Below, in pieces: positions 49,275-58,114 of a stretch of DNA of 64,000 nt. A program made the translations under genes and the position numbers. Every line of letters begins with the position of its first letter. The stretch's first letter is position 1. This DNA comes from JBKQVT01 sp963804825 (GTDB taxonomy: Bacteria > Planctomycetota > Planctomycetia > Pirellulales > Thermoguttaceae): NCBI GenBank assembly GCA_963804825.1, contig CAWDRV010000004.1, forward strand, positions 1 to 64,000. The letters are read 5' to 3'. The notes beneath the pieces are model-generated. The model saw only the letters and a list, made by a program, of their open reading frames with translations, searched no databases and had not been told where the DNA came from.

Positions 49275-50202
49275 AGTCGTCTCCGTAAACGTGTCGGAGC
49301 AGAGGGGAACCGCCAAACTTCCCGTAAGCCGGATTACCGTGGCCGACTTGGGCGTCCTGGGCGATGCGCACGCGGGCCCGTGGCAACGGCAGGTGAGCCT
49401 GCTGGGCATGGAGAGCCTCGAACGTTTTGCCGCGGAGATCGGCCGCCAGATCCGGCCGGGCGAGTTCGGCGAAAACGTCACCATTCGCGGCGCCGAGCCG
49501 GGCGGCGTCGCGGTGCTCGACCGATTCCGCCTGCAAGACGTGGAACTGGAGGTGACGCAAATCGGCAAGCAATGCCACGGCCGGGGCTGCGGCATCTTTC
49601 AGCAGCTCGGCAAGTGCGTCATGCCGGCGGAAGGCGTCTTCACCCGGGTGCTGCGGGGCGGGACGCTTCGCCCCGGCGACCGGGGAGAGCACTTGCCCAA
49701 GGCTCTCCAGTTCCTCGTCATCACCTTGAGCGACCGGGCCGCCGCCGGGCATTATCCGGACCGGGCGGGGCCGCGGGTACGGGAACTGCTGGAGGCGTTT
49801 CTGGCGAAGCAGTCGCGGCGGGCGGAAATCACGTCCGTCCTCTTGCCCGATGACGCCGCCCGGCTCCGCGAGCAACTGATCGCTGCCCGGCAAGACGGCG
49901 TCGATGCAGTGTTTACGACCGGCGGAACCGGCGTGGGACCGAAGGACATCGCGCCGAAACCGTCGCCGGCGTCTGCGATAAAACCATTCCCGGAATCATG
50001 GAAGCCATCCGCCTCCAATGCGGGGCGCACAATCCCCGCGCGACTCAGCCGCTCGATGGCAGGCACGGCCGGCCGGACGCAAATCTACACGCTCCCCGGC
50101 AGTGTGCGGGCCGTGGAAGAGTATATGGAAGAAATTCTGAAGACGGTGGAGCACCTGGTCTACATGCTTCACGGCCTGGACGTTCATCACGTGCACGCAT
50201 GA
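49258..50202 (+). CDS. MOSC domain fused to MogA/MoaB-like domain, two compensating frame breaks
   Basis: The N-terminal MOSC domain (about 1-145) includes the conserved cysteine in IGKQCHGRGCGIFQQLGKCV; MOSC domains bind or transfer sulfur to molybdenum cofactor. The C-terminal half (about 155-315) is MogA/MoaB-like, which activates molybdopterin by adenylylation: FLVITLSDRAAAGHYPDRAG, then FTTGGTGVGPKDIAP. Near 49952 one G seems missing and near 50042 a change restores the frame; the bases between read ETVAGVCDKTIPGIMEAIRL in the alternative frame, as expected for MogA. The end (MAGTAGRTQIYTLPGSVRAV) is canonical. moaA starts in an ATGA overlap. Confidence 0.88.
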   Translation: MSRPIEVVSVNVSEQRGTAKLPVSRITVADLGVLGDAHAGPWQRQVSLLGMESLERFAAEIGRQIRPGEFGENVTIRGAEPGGVAVLDRFRLQDVELEVTQIGKQCHGRGCGIFQQLGKCVMPAEGVFTRVLRGGTLRPGDRGEHLPKALQFLVITLSDRAAAGHYPDRAGPRVRELLEAFLAKQSRRAEITSVLLPDDAARLREQLIAARQDGVDAVFTTGGTGVGPKDIAPKPSPASAIKPFPESWKPSASNAGRTIPARLSRSMAGTAGRTQIYTLPGSVRAVEEYMEEILKTVEHLVYMLHGLDVHHVHA

Positions 50203-51173
50203 TTACCGATTCATCGGGGCGAACCGTCGATTATCTGCGATTGTCGCTCACGCGGGCCTGCGCGATGCGGTGTTGTTACTGCCAGCCGGAAGCCTTGAGC
50301 CATGCTCGCCCGGCGGGGGCCGTCTTGAACGCCGACGAAATCGTCTTCTTGGTGCGACACCTGGTTGTTCACCACGGCCTCAAGAAGGTGCGGCTGACCG
50401 GCGGCGAGCCGACCGAGCGGCCCGACCTGGTTGACATCGTGCGCCGCCTCTCGGCCATCCGGGACCTGGGCGAACTGGCCATGACCACCAACGGTCTTAC
50501 GCTCGCTCGCCAGGCCGCTGCGCTGGCCCGCGCCGGCCTGCACCGGGTCAACATCAGCCTGGATTCCCTCGACCCGCGGAATTTCGCCCGCATGACCGGC
50601 GTGGACGGATTGCATCGCGTGCTTTCCGGCATCGACGCCGCCCTGGCCGCCGGGCTGAAGCCGGTGAAGCTCAATGCGGTGGTCGTTTGCGGCCGGAATG
50701 ATGGCGAGTTGCCGGAGTTGGTCCGTTTCGCCGCCGCGCGGCAACTGGAAATCCGGCTGATCGAACTGATGCCGATGGGGCCGCTGGCCGCCCAATGGTC
50801 CGAGCGATTCGTTTCCGAGGAGACCATGCGGCAGCGGTTGGCCGGCACGGTCGCTGCGTGGGAGCCGTTGCCGGGCGGGGCTGATTCCGCCCGGCGGTTC
50901 TCGGCCCGCCTCGGCGACGGCCGGCGGGTCGTCCTCGGTTTCATCGCGGCGATGAGCAATCCATTTTGCGGGCGGTGCAACCGCGTCCGCATTGCGTCCG
51001 ACGGCACATATTATCCCTGCCTGATGGGCGCAGCGGCGGGCTCGTTGCTCTCGGCGATCCGCCCGATTTTCAATCCCCAGGCGTTGGAGGAGTTCCTGCA
51101 AACCCATCTCGCGGAAAAGGCCCCGCAACACCCGAAAAGCGGCGCCGCGTTGATGACTTATTTAGGAGGTTAG
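50199..51173 (+). CDS. moaA: GTP 3',8-cyclase MoaA (radical SAM)
   Basis: MoaA converts GTP with AdoMet to the precursor used by MoaC. The radical-SAM motif CAMRCCYC (C-x3-C-x2-C) is at about residue 22, followed by VRLTGGEPTERPDLVDIV. The second [4Fe-4S] site is CGRCNRVRIASDGTYYPCL, and the essential Gly-Gly C-terminus is present (MTYLGG). 324 aa is normal and the frame is intact. The ATG overlaps the previous stop as ATGA. The codons for the final Gly-Gly also form the ribosome-binding site of the next gene. Confidence 0.97.
   Translation: MITDSSGRTVDYLRLSLTRACAMRCCYCQPEALSHARPAGAVLNADEIVFLVRHLVVHHGLKKVRLTGGEPTERPDLVDIVRRLSAIRDLGELAMTTNGLTLARQAAALARAGLHRVNISLDSLDPRNFARMTGVDGLHRVLSGIDAALAAGLKPVKLNAVVVCGRNDGELPELVRFAAARQLEIRLIELMPMGPLAAQWSERFVSEETMRQRLAGTVAAWEPLPGGADSARRFSARLGDGRRVVLGFIAAMSNPFCGRCNRVRIASDGTYYPCLMGAAAGSLLSAIRPIFNPQALEEFLQTHLAEKAPQHPKSGAALMTYLGG
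51164..51169 (+). promoter_or_regulatory. Ribosome-binding site inside the moaA C-terminal codons
   Basis: AGGAGG is made by the last Leu-Gly-Gly codons of moaA and lies 7 bases before the ATG at 51177. The conserved protein tail and the translation signal share the same bases. Confidence 0.8.
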
Positions 51174-51176
51174 CCC

Positions 51177-51536
51177 ATGGCAAAGAAGAAATCCACGTCT
51201 CCGTCGCAGCCGCCGTTGCCGACGACCTTCGCGGCCTTTATCGACAAGTTTCCCGCCCTCGGCCATGCCCACGAGCAGGTCGCCAAGGCGGTCGACTCCG
51301 CCGGCCCGCTGGATCGGCACACCTGCGAACTGATCAAGGTCGGCATCTGCATCGGGGCCGGACTGGAGTCGGCGCTGCGGAGCCACGTCCGCCGTGCCAT
51401 GCAGCACGGAGCCACGGAGGCGGAAATCGAGCAGGCCATCCTGTTGGCGATGAATACCTGCGGCTTCCCCCGCACCGTTGCCGCATGGCAATGGGCCTGG
51501 CAACAGATCGAGCGTGACCGCGGGGATGGCCCTTGA
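51177..51536 (+). CDS. Carboxymuconolactone decarboxylase-family (AhpD-like) protein
   Basis: A small all-alpha CMD-fold protein. The core LDRHTCELIKVGICIGAGLE then SALRSHVRRAMQHGATEAEI and EQAILLAMNTCGFPRTVAAW is typical. The AhpD catalytic CxxC is replaced by SALRSH, so peroxidase activity is unlikely. 119 aa with a Lys/Ser/Pro N-terminal tail. It lies inside the molybdenum cofactor cluster, translated from a binding site within moaA, so a linked role is likely but unknown. Confidence 0.85.
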   Translation: MAKKKSTSPSQPPLPTTFAAFIDKFPALGHAHEQVAKAVDSAGPLDRHTCELIKVGICIGAGLESALRSHVRRAMQHGATEAEIEQAILLAMNTCGFPRTVAAWQWAWQQIERDRGDGP

Positions 51537-51580
51537 GTTTTTCCCGTTCGTCAGCTAAATGAACTTGCACGGTCTCGGGA

Positions 51581-51659
51581 GGGAAAAAGGGGACAGTCCC
51601 CATTTGTGCGAAGCACCCTTCGGGCCGTTCCGGCAAATGGGGACTGTCCCCTTTTTCCC
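51581..51659. repeat. GGGACAGTCCCC palindromic element with long arms
   Basis: The arms AAAAAGGGGACAGTCCCC (extended to GGGAAAAAGG and on to CATTTG) are exact reverse complements across a 27-base centre. It is the most intact copy of the family in the window and could fold as a strong hairpin between the CMD and moeA genes. Confidence 0.8.
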
Positions 51660-51709
51660 GGAATGCCGCAAGCCCATCTGGTCTTCCTGTCGTCAACAGG
51701 TATATTGGC

Positions 51710-52933
51710 ATGACCGAAAGCAGACAAGCGCCGATGCAAGCCGTCGTCTTTGCCACACCCTGCGAAGCGCTCGCCGCCCTGTTGGCGCGGCTACAGCCGG
51801 TTGCCGTCGGAGACCGCTTCCTGGCGGGACGCCGGCGGACGTGTTCTGGCCCAAGCGGTGGCGGCGGACCGGGACAGTCCGCCATGCGACAACAGCGCCA
51901 TGGACGGCTACGCCGTACGCCTGGTTGACCTGCGCCGGAAGGTGCGACGGTTGCGGGGGAGGTGTCGATTGGCTGCTCGCCTCCGGAACTGCCGGCGGGG
52001 CGGGTGTTGCGGATCGTCACCGGCGCGCCGCTGCCGCCCGGCGCGGAAGCAGTGGTTCGCCACGAGGACGTCGAGGAAGATCCGTTCCGGATCGTGCTCC
52101 GGCCCGGCGTCGAGGTCCAGCCCGGCCAGAACATCCGCCGCCAGGGAGAGAATATCCGGCGGGGCGGCGCGGTTCTTGAGTCCGGCCGCTTGATCGACGC
52201 CGCGGCCATGGCGGCCGTGGCGGCGTTTGGCGCGGCACGGCTTCAAGTCTATCGCCGCATCCGTGTCGCGATCATCGTGACGGGCGACGAGCTGCGGTCG
52301 CCGGAGACACCCACGACGGCGTGGGAACTTCGCGATGCCAACGGCCCGGCGCTGGCCGCCATGTTCTCCGCTTTGCCGTGGCTGGAACCGCCCCGCCTGG
52401 CCCATGCCGCCGATCATCCGGCAGCCATCGTGCAGGCCCTGCGGCAAGCGCTGGCGGATTGCGACGCGGTGCTGCTGACGGGCGGGGTCTCGATGGGCCG
52501 GCATGACTATGTGCCTGAAGCTGTCGCCTCCGCGGGTGGCGAACTGCTCTTCCGGAAACTTCCCATCCGGCCGGGACATCCCGTGCTGGGCGCCGTCGGT
52601 CCGGGCGGCCAGGCCATTCTCGGCCTGCCCGGCAACCCCGTGTCGGTCATGGTGACCGCCCGACGGTTTGCCGCGGCCGTGTTGCGGCGGCTGGCAGGCA
52701 TCGCCGTCGCGGATCCGCCGCCATCCGCCGTCACCCTGGTCAACCCGGATTCCAGCCGGTTGCCCTTGTGGTGGTTCCGGCCGGTGCACCTGGTCTCTTG
52801 CGGTTGCGCGAAACTGCTGAAGACCATGGGCTCGGGCGACGTCGTCTGCACCGCGTCGAGTGACGGTTTTGTCGAGATTCCGCCCGGCGAACAAGGCAGC
52901 GGGCCGTGGGCGTTCCGGCGATGGACCTTGTAG
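51710..52933 (+). CDS. moeA: Molybdopterin molybdenumtransferase MoeA, frames broken near 51820 and 51935
   Basis: MoeA inserts molybdate into adenylylated molybdopterin made by the MogA-like domain. The ATG at 51710 gives CEALAALLARLQPVAVGDRF in frame 1; DAGGRVLAQAVAADRDSPPC then DNSAMDGYAVRL follows in frame 2; and from about 51935 SIGCSPPELPAGRVLRIVTG and APLPPGAEAVVRHEDVEE are in frame 3. The catalytic region IIVTGDELRSPETP, GGVSMGRHDYVPEAV and GLPGNPVSVMVTA is complete. About 407 aa. Two single-base indels explain the three frames. 173 bp separate it from the CMD gene. Confidence 0.93.
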
Positions 52934-52955
52934 AACGGCACGCCGCTACGAAGCG

Positions 52956-54239
52956 ATGTGCATGGGCACCCGCATGACAGATTCCTCAAACGGCATCCTA
53001 CACACGGTTTCCGGCAACGGCGCCGATCCGCCGCCCTGGCAGTTCACCTGGGCTGAATTGTCCGGATCGCTGGGGGACTTGGGGACCTTCTTGCCGTTGG
53101 TGCTGGCGATGAGTTTCGTCTGCCATTTTGATTTGGGAATCGTGCTGATCTGTGCGGGACTGATGAACTTGTGGACCGGATGGCGCTTTCGCCAACCGAT
53201 TCCCGTTCAGCCCATGAAGGCCATCGCGGCCGTCGCCATTACGCAAGGCATGCGATCCGGAGAGGTTGCGGCCGCGGGGCTGATCCTGGGCGCGGTGATG
53301 ATCGGGCTTGCCGCTTCCAACACGATCCGCTGGGCCTGCCGGTGGGTGCCGAAGGCCGTCGTGCGGGGAATCCAACTCGGTATCGGAATGAAGCTGATTC
53401 TCAAAGCGATCCAGTGGGTGTTCGGCGGTGTGAGCTGGGCCGCAGGCGGGAGTGGCGCTGCCGGTCTGCCGTGGCTTGGCTGGGACAGCGTGCTGGTCGG
53501 CGCCATTGCGGCGGCTGTCCTCTCGCTGTCGTTTCTGCGTCGCCTGCCGGTCCTGCTTCCCGTATTCCTGGCCGGGTTCGTGCTGATCTATGTGCGCACG
53601 CCCGAGGTTTACGGCAGTGTGCGGCTAACGCTTCCCCACTTGCAGCAGGTCTGGCCGAGCGGCCCGGACTGGCTGGCAGGACTGCTCCAGGGAGCGATTC
53701 CCCAGATCCCGCTGACCTTGCTCAACTCCGTGATCGCCGTGTGCGCCTTGAGCAGCGACTATTTTCCAGGCCGCGGCGTGTCGCCGCGACGCATTGCGGC
53801 CAGCGTGGGAATCATGAATCTGCTCTGTGTCCCCTTGGGGGGCATCCCCATGTGTCACGGCGCCGGCGGACTGGCCGCGCAGTACCGCTTTGGGGCACGA
53901 ACGGGCGGCAGCACCGTGATGCTGGGAGTCTTGAACATCACGCTCGGACTGGCCTTCGGATGCGCTTTGCTGGGCGTCCTCTCCGCATACCCGCGATCCA
54001 TCCTTGCCACGATGCTGATGTTCGGGGGTGGGACGTTGGCCTGGGCTGCCAAGGATTCGCTCCGCGGCTGGGATGCGGTGATCCTATTGCCCACGGCGGC
54101 TACCATTGTGGCCTACGACACCACCGTCGGGTTCCTGGCCGGTCTGGCCCTGGCGTTGGTCCTTGGATGCGGGAAAACCCGCCTGTTCCAGCGCGGACCG
54201 GTAGGCTGCGAGATCGTTGATGTTGACGAGCGATTGTAG
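52956..54239 (+). CDS. MOT1-like molybdate (or sulfate) transporter
   Basis: A membrane transporter of the MOT1 branch (related to SulP). The start is uncertain among ATGs at 52956, 52962 and 52974. Conserved blocks are LSGSLGDLGTFLPLVLAM, QPIPVQPMKAIAAVAITQGM and the late GGIPMCHGAGGLAAQYRFGA, with about ten hydrophobic segments between. About 427 aa. Its place between moeA and mobA makes molybdate the likely substrate. Its last 156 bp overlap the end of the opposite-strand mobA gene. Confidence 0.88.
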   Translation: MCMGTRMTDSSNGILHTVSGNGADPPPWQFTWAELSGSLGDLGTFLPLVLAMSFVCHFDLGIVLICAGLMNLWTGWRFRQPIPVQPMKAIAAVAITQGMRSGEVAAAGLILGAVMIGLAASNTIRWACRWVPKAVVRGIQLGIGMKLILKAIQWVFGGVSWAAGGSGAAGLPWLGWDSVLVGAIAAAVLSLSFLRRLPVLLPVFLAGFVLIYVRTPEVYGSVRLTLPHLQQVWPSGPDWLAGLLQGAIPQIPLTLLNSVIAVCALSSDYFPGRGVSPRRIAASVGIMNLLCVPLGGIPMCHGAGGLAAQYRFGARTGGSTVMLGVLNITLGLAFGCALLGVLSAYPRSILATMLMFGGGTLAWAAKDSLRGWDAVILLPTAATIVAYDTTVGFLAGLALALVLGCGKTRLFQRGPVGCEIVDVDERL

Positions 54240-54770
54240 TCGCGGGTCAACGTCGCTCAATTCCTCGACGGTGACGCGCCGCGTTGCGACACGATCGAAG
54301 AGCGAGGCGACGCTGGTACATCCGGCGGTCAAGAGTTGGCGGACTTCGGCCAGGATGCCCGTGCGGTAGACGGCCGCCAGCGGCTCATCGAAGCCGTGCA
54401 CGTGGGGAAGGGCGATGTCGAATCCAACGGCCAACTCAAACATGCGGCTTACGAACCGCGGTTCCAACCAAGGCGCATCGCAACCGCTGACGAAAGCGAA
54501 TTCGACCGAGCCTTGCAGCCATTCCAGGGCCGTCTTCAAGCCCTCCATCGGTCCGAGATCCTCTTGGCGGTCATGAACCACGTGGACCCAGTTCGGCAAG
54601 GCGGGAAGCTCCTGTCCGGCACGCGCGGCAACCACGACCGGACGCACCGCCTCGCCCAATCGTCGTACGACGCGCTGGAGCATCAACTCGGGGCCGAAGG
54701 GCAGCATCGCCTTCGGCAGCCCCATCCGGCTGCTCCGCCCGCCACACAGTATAATTCCGGCGCACCGCAA
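54084..54770 (-). CDS. mobA: Molybdenum cofactor guanylyltransferase MobA
   Basis: MobA adds GMP to molybdopterin to make the MGD form used by DMSO-reductase-family enzymes, which fits the molybdoenzyme in this island. The start is a TTG at 54770 with GAGGGGG upstream; there is no closer ATG. Motifs: IILCGGRSSRMGLPKAMLPF, then PALPNWVHVVHDRQEDLGPM and VSGCDAPWLEPRFVSRMF. The usual family end is reached near LAAYRSALEQAGF (about 54176); about 30 further residues run into the convergent transporter gene. An indel near the end may have hidden the real stop. Confidence 0.9.
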   Translation of the reverse strand: MRCAGIILCGGRSSRMGLPKAMLPFGPELMLQRVVRRLGEAVRPVVVAARAGQELPALPNWVHVVHDRQEDLGPMEGLKTALEWLQGSVEFAFVSGCDAPWLEPRFVSRMFELAVGFDIALPHVHGFDEPLAAVYRTGILAEVRQLLTAGCTSVASLFDRVATRRVTVEELSDVDPRLQSLVNINDLAAYRSALEQAGFPASKDQRQGQTGQEPDGGVVGHNGSRRGQ

Positions 54771-54809
54771 TGCTTTGGCCCCCTCGTTCCCCTTTGTATA
54801 AGCTCCACG

Positions 54810-57800
54810 TCAGTGGGTTCGCTGGCGGATATACTTCTGGTCTTCGTCGCCGAGTTTTTCCAGCGGGACGTTGATCACGGAGCCGTCTTCCAGTTCGAGT
54901 TTGACCACCTTGTTGGCCAGTCCGCGGAACTTGGCCGTGCGGTGGAATTTGCCGCTGGCGTCGCTCCATTGGCGGAATTTCGGGGCCCGGGCGGCCTGGG
55001 CCTCCTCGGCCTTCTTCTTGCGAGCGGACGCCTCATCCTCCGCCTTCCGCGTTTGTTCGTCCTTCTCCTGCGCCTTGGGGTTCTTGCCGTCCGCCGTGTC
55101 CCGGGCGGCGGGCTCGTCGTCCGCCTTCGGCGTGCCGGCCGGCGTGCCGGCCAGTTCCACCTGGTAGACGCCCGAATACACCGAAAGCAGAAGCCCATAG
55201 TGATTGCTGAGGAAGAACCGAGCCGCTCTTCCGGGAACATCGCCTCGTAGAGCGTGAAAGGGACCTTTCGGGTCGTCCGCCACGTAGAAAGCATCCTTTC
55301 CGCCCAGCTCGGCAGGATTGTCGGCGGTCATGTAGAACCGTCCCTGGAAGAGCGTTCGCTTGCCGTACGCGCAATCCGGGCTTAGCACTTCCCTTGTAAA
55401 ACCGGGGACGCTGATGCGGTACAAAGGCCCAAAAAATCCTTCTGGTCCCCACCGGCCGCTATTATCACTCCAATAAATCGTGTTTTCATCTTTCAGCCGA
55501 AAGTAGTCGGACATGTAATAATCTGCGGCGGTCACCGCTTTGGTTTCCGGGTCGACCAACAACGGGCTGTTGGCGACCCGCCCGATAAAGACGCGTCGCT
55601 GAGCGGGATGGCCGTCGACCGCCGGGGCGGTAACGGTCGCCGCGAACAGGACGGGGAGGGCCAGCTTCGGTGACGTGTTCCCAGGCGTAACCCCGAGACC
55701 CATGTGCAGCAGGTCCAGCACGTCGCGGGCCTCGTGGAACACGTCCACCTTAAAGCCCTTGCCGGGGTCGAACGAGGCCATCGCAATCCACAGGCGGCCG
55801 AAATATCCGGCGATGCAGACCTTGCCGTGGCCCAGCGGCGCGATGGCGCAGGAAACCGACGGGGGAAGGCCGCTTTTCGGCCCTGCCCGCCAAATCTTCT
55901 CTCGCCGCGGCTCGATCACCGCCAGCCGCCCGTCATCTCCGGGGTTCAGGGCCCAGATATACTGCCCGTCCCAACATACGTTGGAGAAAGTGCTCATATG
56001 CCCGCCGTAGGTGACGCCGCTTTTCATGGTTGGAGACGATCGGCTGATCTCGATCGGCAAAACCCGCAGGCGGCCCTTCTCCTTCATCAAGGCCACTTCG
56101 TTATACTGCAAATCAACCAAGTCGCATCCCTTGTAAATAGGCATCCATTTGTCGATCTCGGGCCGCTCGACGATTTCGTCGTTGCCATCGGCCGTGGTCT
56201 GCCGCAGCGTCAGCTTATGAAAGACGACTTCCGGGTCCTTAACGTGAACGGGCTTTTGAACCGGAGGGTGCTGCGCTTTGCGCATCTCTTTGGCGTAAAA
56301 TTCGTTCCGCGCCTTCGTCTTTTTTTCACCCGCTTTGCGCAACTCCGGCAGCCGATGGAAGCGATCCATGAAGCGGTCGGCCAACTCTTGCAGATGCGGG
56401 TCCGGCATCTTCTTGACCTTGGCGAAAAAATCGAGATACAGCGGGTATAATTCGGGCTGCGTCAGATCGGTCAATTCGATCATTGGCGTATCCGCAAGGA
56501 AGCCCCTCAGCCCCGGCAGCGTCGCCAGGCCGTAGTACGACGGATCGTACCCAAAGAACGTGTAAGGGTGGCAATAATAGTTGCGCTTGCCGCCCATCCA
56601 ACTGAAAGCTTGCAGCAGCTTGAGTCGATGTTCGCAAATCGCCGGCAGCTCTTTCGGGAGCCATGTGGAGCGCCATGCGGGTTTACCGGTTCCGTCGTCG
56701 AACAGTCCGAACTTCTCGTCCCAACGCGACAAGAACTCGAGCGATTCATCCGAGACTTTTGCCGCCGCCTTGGCGACCAAGATGCGGTCGGCCGTATCGC
56801 TCATAGCGCACAGCAGCGCATAGTAGTCTTTGCGCACTTCAGGCGGAAAACGAAGTTCGCCGCCAATGCGGAGGTCGTTCCCCCACCTCCGTGTTTCCAC
56901 GTAGGTGCGGTCCGCGAACGGCACCTTGGTCCCGCAGAAATACGCCTCCAAATGCGGCAGCGCCGCGCGAAGCCATGGGAATGCCTTTGGCGAGATCCCC
57001 CACTGGAATTCGTCCCCGTTGATTTCCAAGATCGCGTGCAGGGCGTCGCCGTGCACGGCCGGTTGATCGGGATTGAGCAACAGGCTGGCCTCGGCCAAGG
57101 CCAAGGCCTGTTGCCATTGGCCGATTTCCACGAACGCGTGCTCGCGGTCGGCCAGTTGCTTGGCCTCCGCCAGGGGATCGCTTGGCAGGACCCGTTTTCC
57201 TGCGACCTTGTCGATCAACTCCGTGGCGGCCTGGCGGAGCCGCGGGGGGAATTTGGTCCAAGCAAGCCCTTTTTCCTCCCGCCGCCCAAGCTCCTGCTCG
57301 CCTCGGAGCAGCCGCCAGGCGAACTGGCCGCGGCGATTCCCGCCCGTTCCTTCCACGCGGTACTCGCCCAGCAGATAAAGCGGCAGGCGCCGCTCGATGC
57401 CCGGCGAGCCGCTGACGGCCACCTCCCGCGCCAGGGCCTTGGCCTCAGCCAACTCGACCACGAGCAGCCCAGGCCGGCGCAAGAGGGCCTGCTCGACCAA
57501 ACAAGCGAAACCGCCTTGCAGGTTGTCGGCCTCCTGCGTCAGGCTGTTGTTCAACAACGGCGGTACCGCCACGATGTCGGTGATCTTCTCTTGCCCTTTC
57601 TTGACGGCATCCTCCACCTTCTTGAGCACCGACGCCACGTCGGTGTCGGCCCGGCTGGTCAAAAAGACCGGCTCGGCGCAAAGCCGCAAGCCGCGTGCGG
57701 TCTCGCAGACGACCACCATCACGTGAGGCTTGGGCCGTTGGCTTTCGGCCAGGAAGATCAACAAGTCGGCCTTGAGCATTTTGCCCAGGGCCGCCCGCTT

Positions 57801-58043
57801 GCCGGGGGCGTCGGCGACCAACAGGGCCTGCAACTCTTGCTCGCCCAGCACCTTGTCGATCTCGTTCCGCTCGACCAGCGCCGTGGAGGGGCGCTGCGCC
57901 AGGCGAATTTCCAGCAACGACGCCAGGTCTTGAGCACTCGCCGTCTTGGTGGCGATCACGCCCATGCGGGTCTCCGCCCGCGCGGGATTGCTCACCCAGC
58001 CGACCGTCAGACATAGCAGGCAGGCGATGGGGAATCGTCTCAT
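54810..58043 (-). CDS. Large secreted protein with CsgG-like start and SHD1 C-terminus
   Basis: The ATG at 58043 has GGAGG upstream and begins a signal peptide (FPIACLLCLTVGWVSNPARA). Residues ~20-230 resemble CsgG/curli-assembly or TolB-like N-terminal domains (MGVIATKTASAQDLASLLEI, STALVERNEIDKVLGEQELQ). A long middle region without clear family contains segments like beta-propeller blades (VCWDGQYIWALNPGDDGRLA). The last about 50 residues (RQWSDASGKFHRTAKFRGLA, then VKLELEDGSVINVPLEKLGD) are an SHD1 domain, common in planctomycetes, preceded by an Ala/Lys/Glu coiled linker. 1077 aa, frame intact. Downstream in the sigma-factor operon, 71 bp after the CsgG-like gene. Confidence 0.75.
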   Translation of the reverse strand: MRRFPIACLLCLTVGWVSNPARAETRMGVIATKTASAQDLASLLEIRLAQRPSTALVERNEIDKVLGEQELQALLVADAPGKRAALGKMLKADLLIFLAESQRPKPHVMVVVCETARGLRLCAEPVFLTSRADTDVASVLKKVEDAVKKGQEKITDIVAVPPLLNNSLTQEADNLQGGFACLVEQALLRRPGLLVVELAEAKALAREVAVSGSPGIERRLPLYLLGEYRVEGTGGNRRGQFAWRLLRGEQELGRREEKGLAWTKFPPRLRQAATELIDKVAGKRVLPSDPLAEAKQLADREHAFVEIGQWQQALALAEASLLLNPDQPAVHGDALHAILEINGDEFQWGISPKAFPWLRAALPHLEAYFCGTKVPFADRTYVETRRWGNDLRIGGELRFPPEVRKDYYALLCAMSDTADRILVAKAAAKVSDESLEFLSRWDEKFGLFDDGTGKPAWRSTWLPKELPAICEHRLKLLQAFSWMGGKRNYYCHPYTFFGYDPSYYGLATLPGLRGFLADTPMIELTDLTQPELYPLYLDFFAKVKKMPDPHLQELADRFMDRFHRLPELRKAGEKKTKARNEFYAKEMRKAQHPPVQKPVHVKDPEVVFHKLTLRQTTADGNDEIVERPEIDKWMPIYKGCDLVDLQYNEVALMKEKGRLRVLPIEISRSSPTMKSGVTYGGHMSTFSNVCWDGQYIWALNPGDDGRLAVIEPRREKIWRAGPKSGLPPSVSCAIAPLGHGKVCIAGYFGRLWIAMASFDPGKGFKVDVFHEARDVLDLLHMGLGVTPGNTSPKLALPVLFAATVTAPAVDGHPAQRRVFIGRVANSPLLVDPETKAVTAADYYMSDYFRLKDENTIYWSDNSGRWGPEGFFGPLYRISVPGFTREVLSPDCAYGKRTLFQGRFYMTADNPAELGGKDAFYVADDPKGPFHALRGDVPGRAARFFLSNHYGLLLSVYSGVYQVELAGTPAGTPKADDEPAARDTADGKNPKAQEKDEQTRKAEDEASARKKKAEEAQAARAPKFRQWSDASGKFHRTAKFRGLANKVVKLELEDGSVINVPLEKLGDEDQKYIRQRTH

Positions 58044-58114
58044 CGTGGTGTATCCTCCGGGAACATTTGCAAAACAGACACACACGGTCAAGGAGCCGCG
58101 CACCCCATCGTGGT

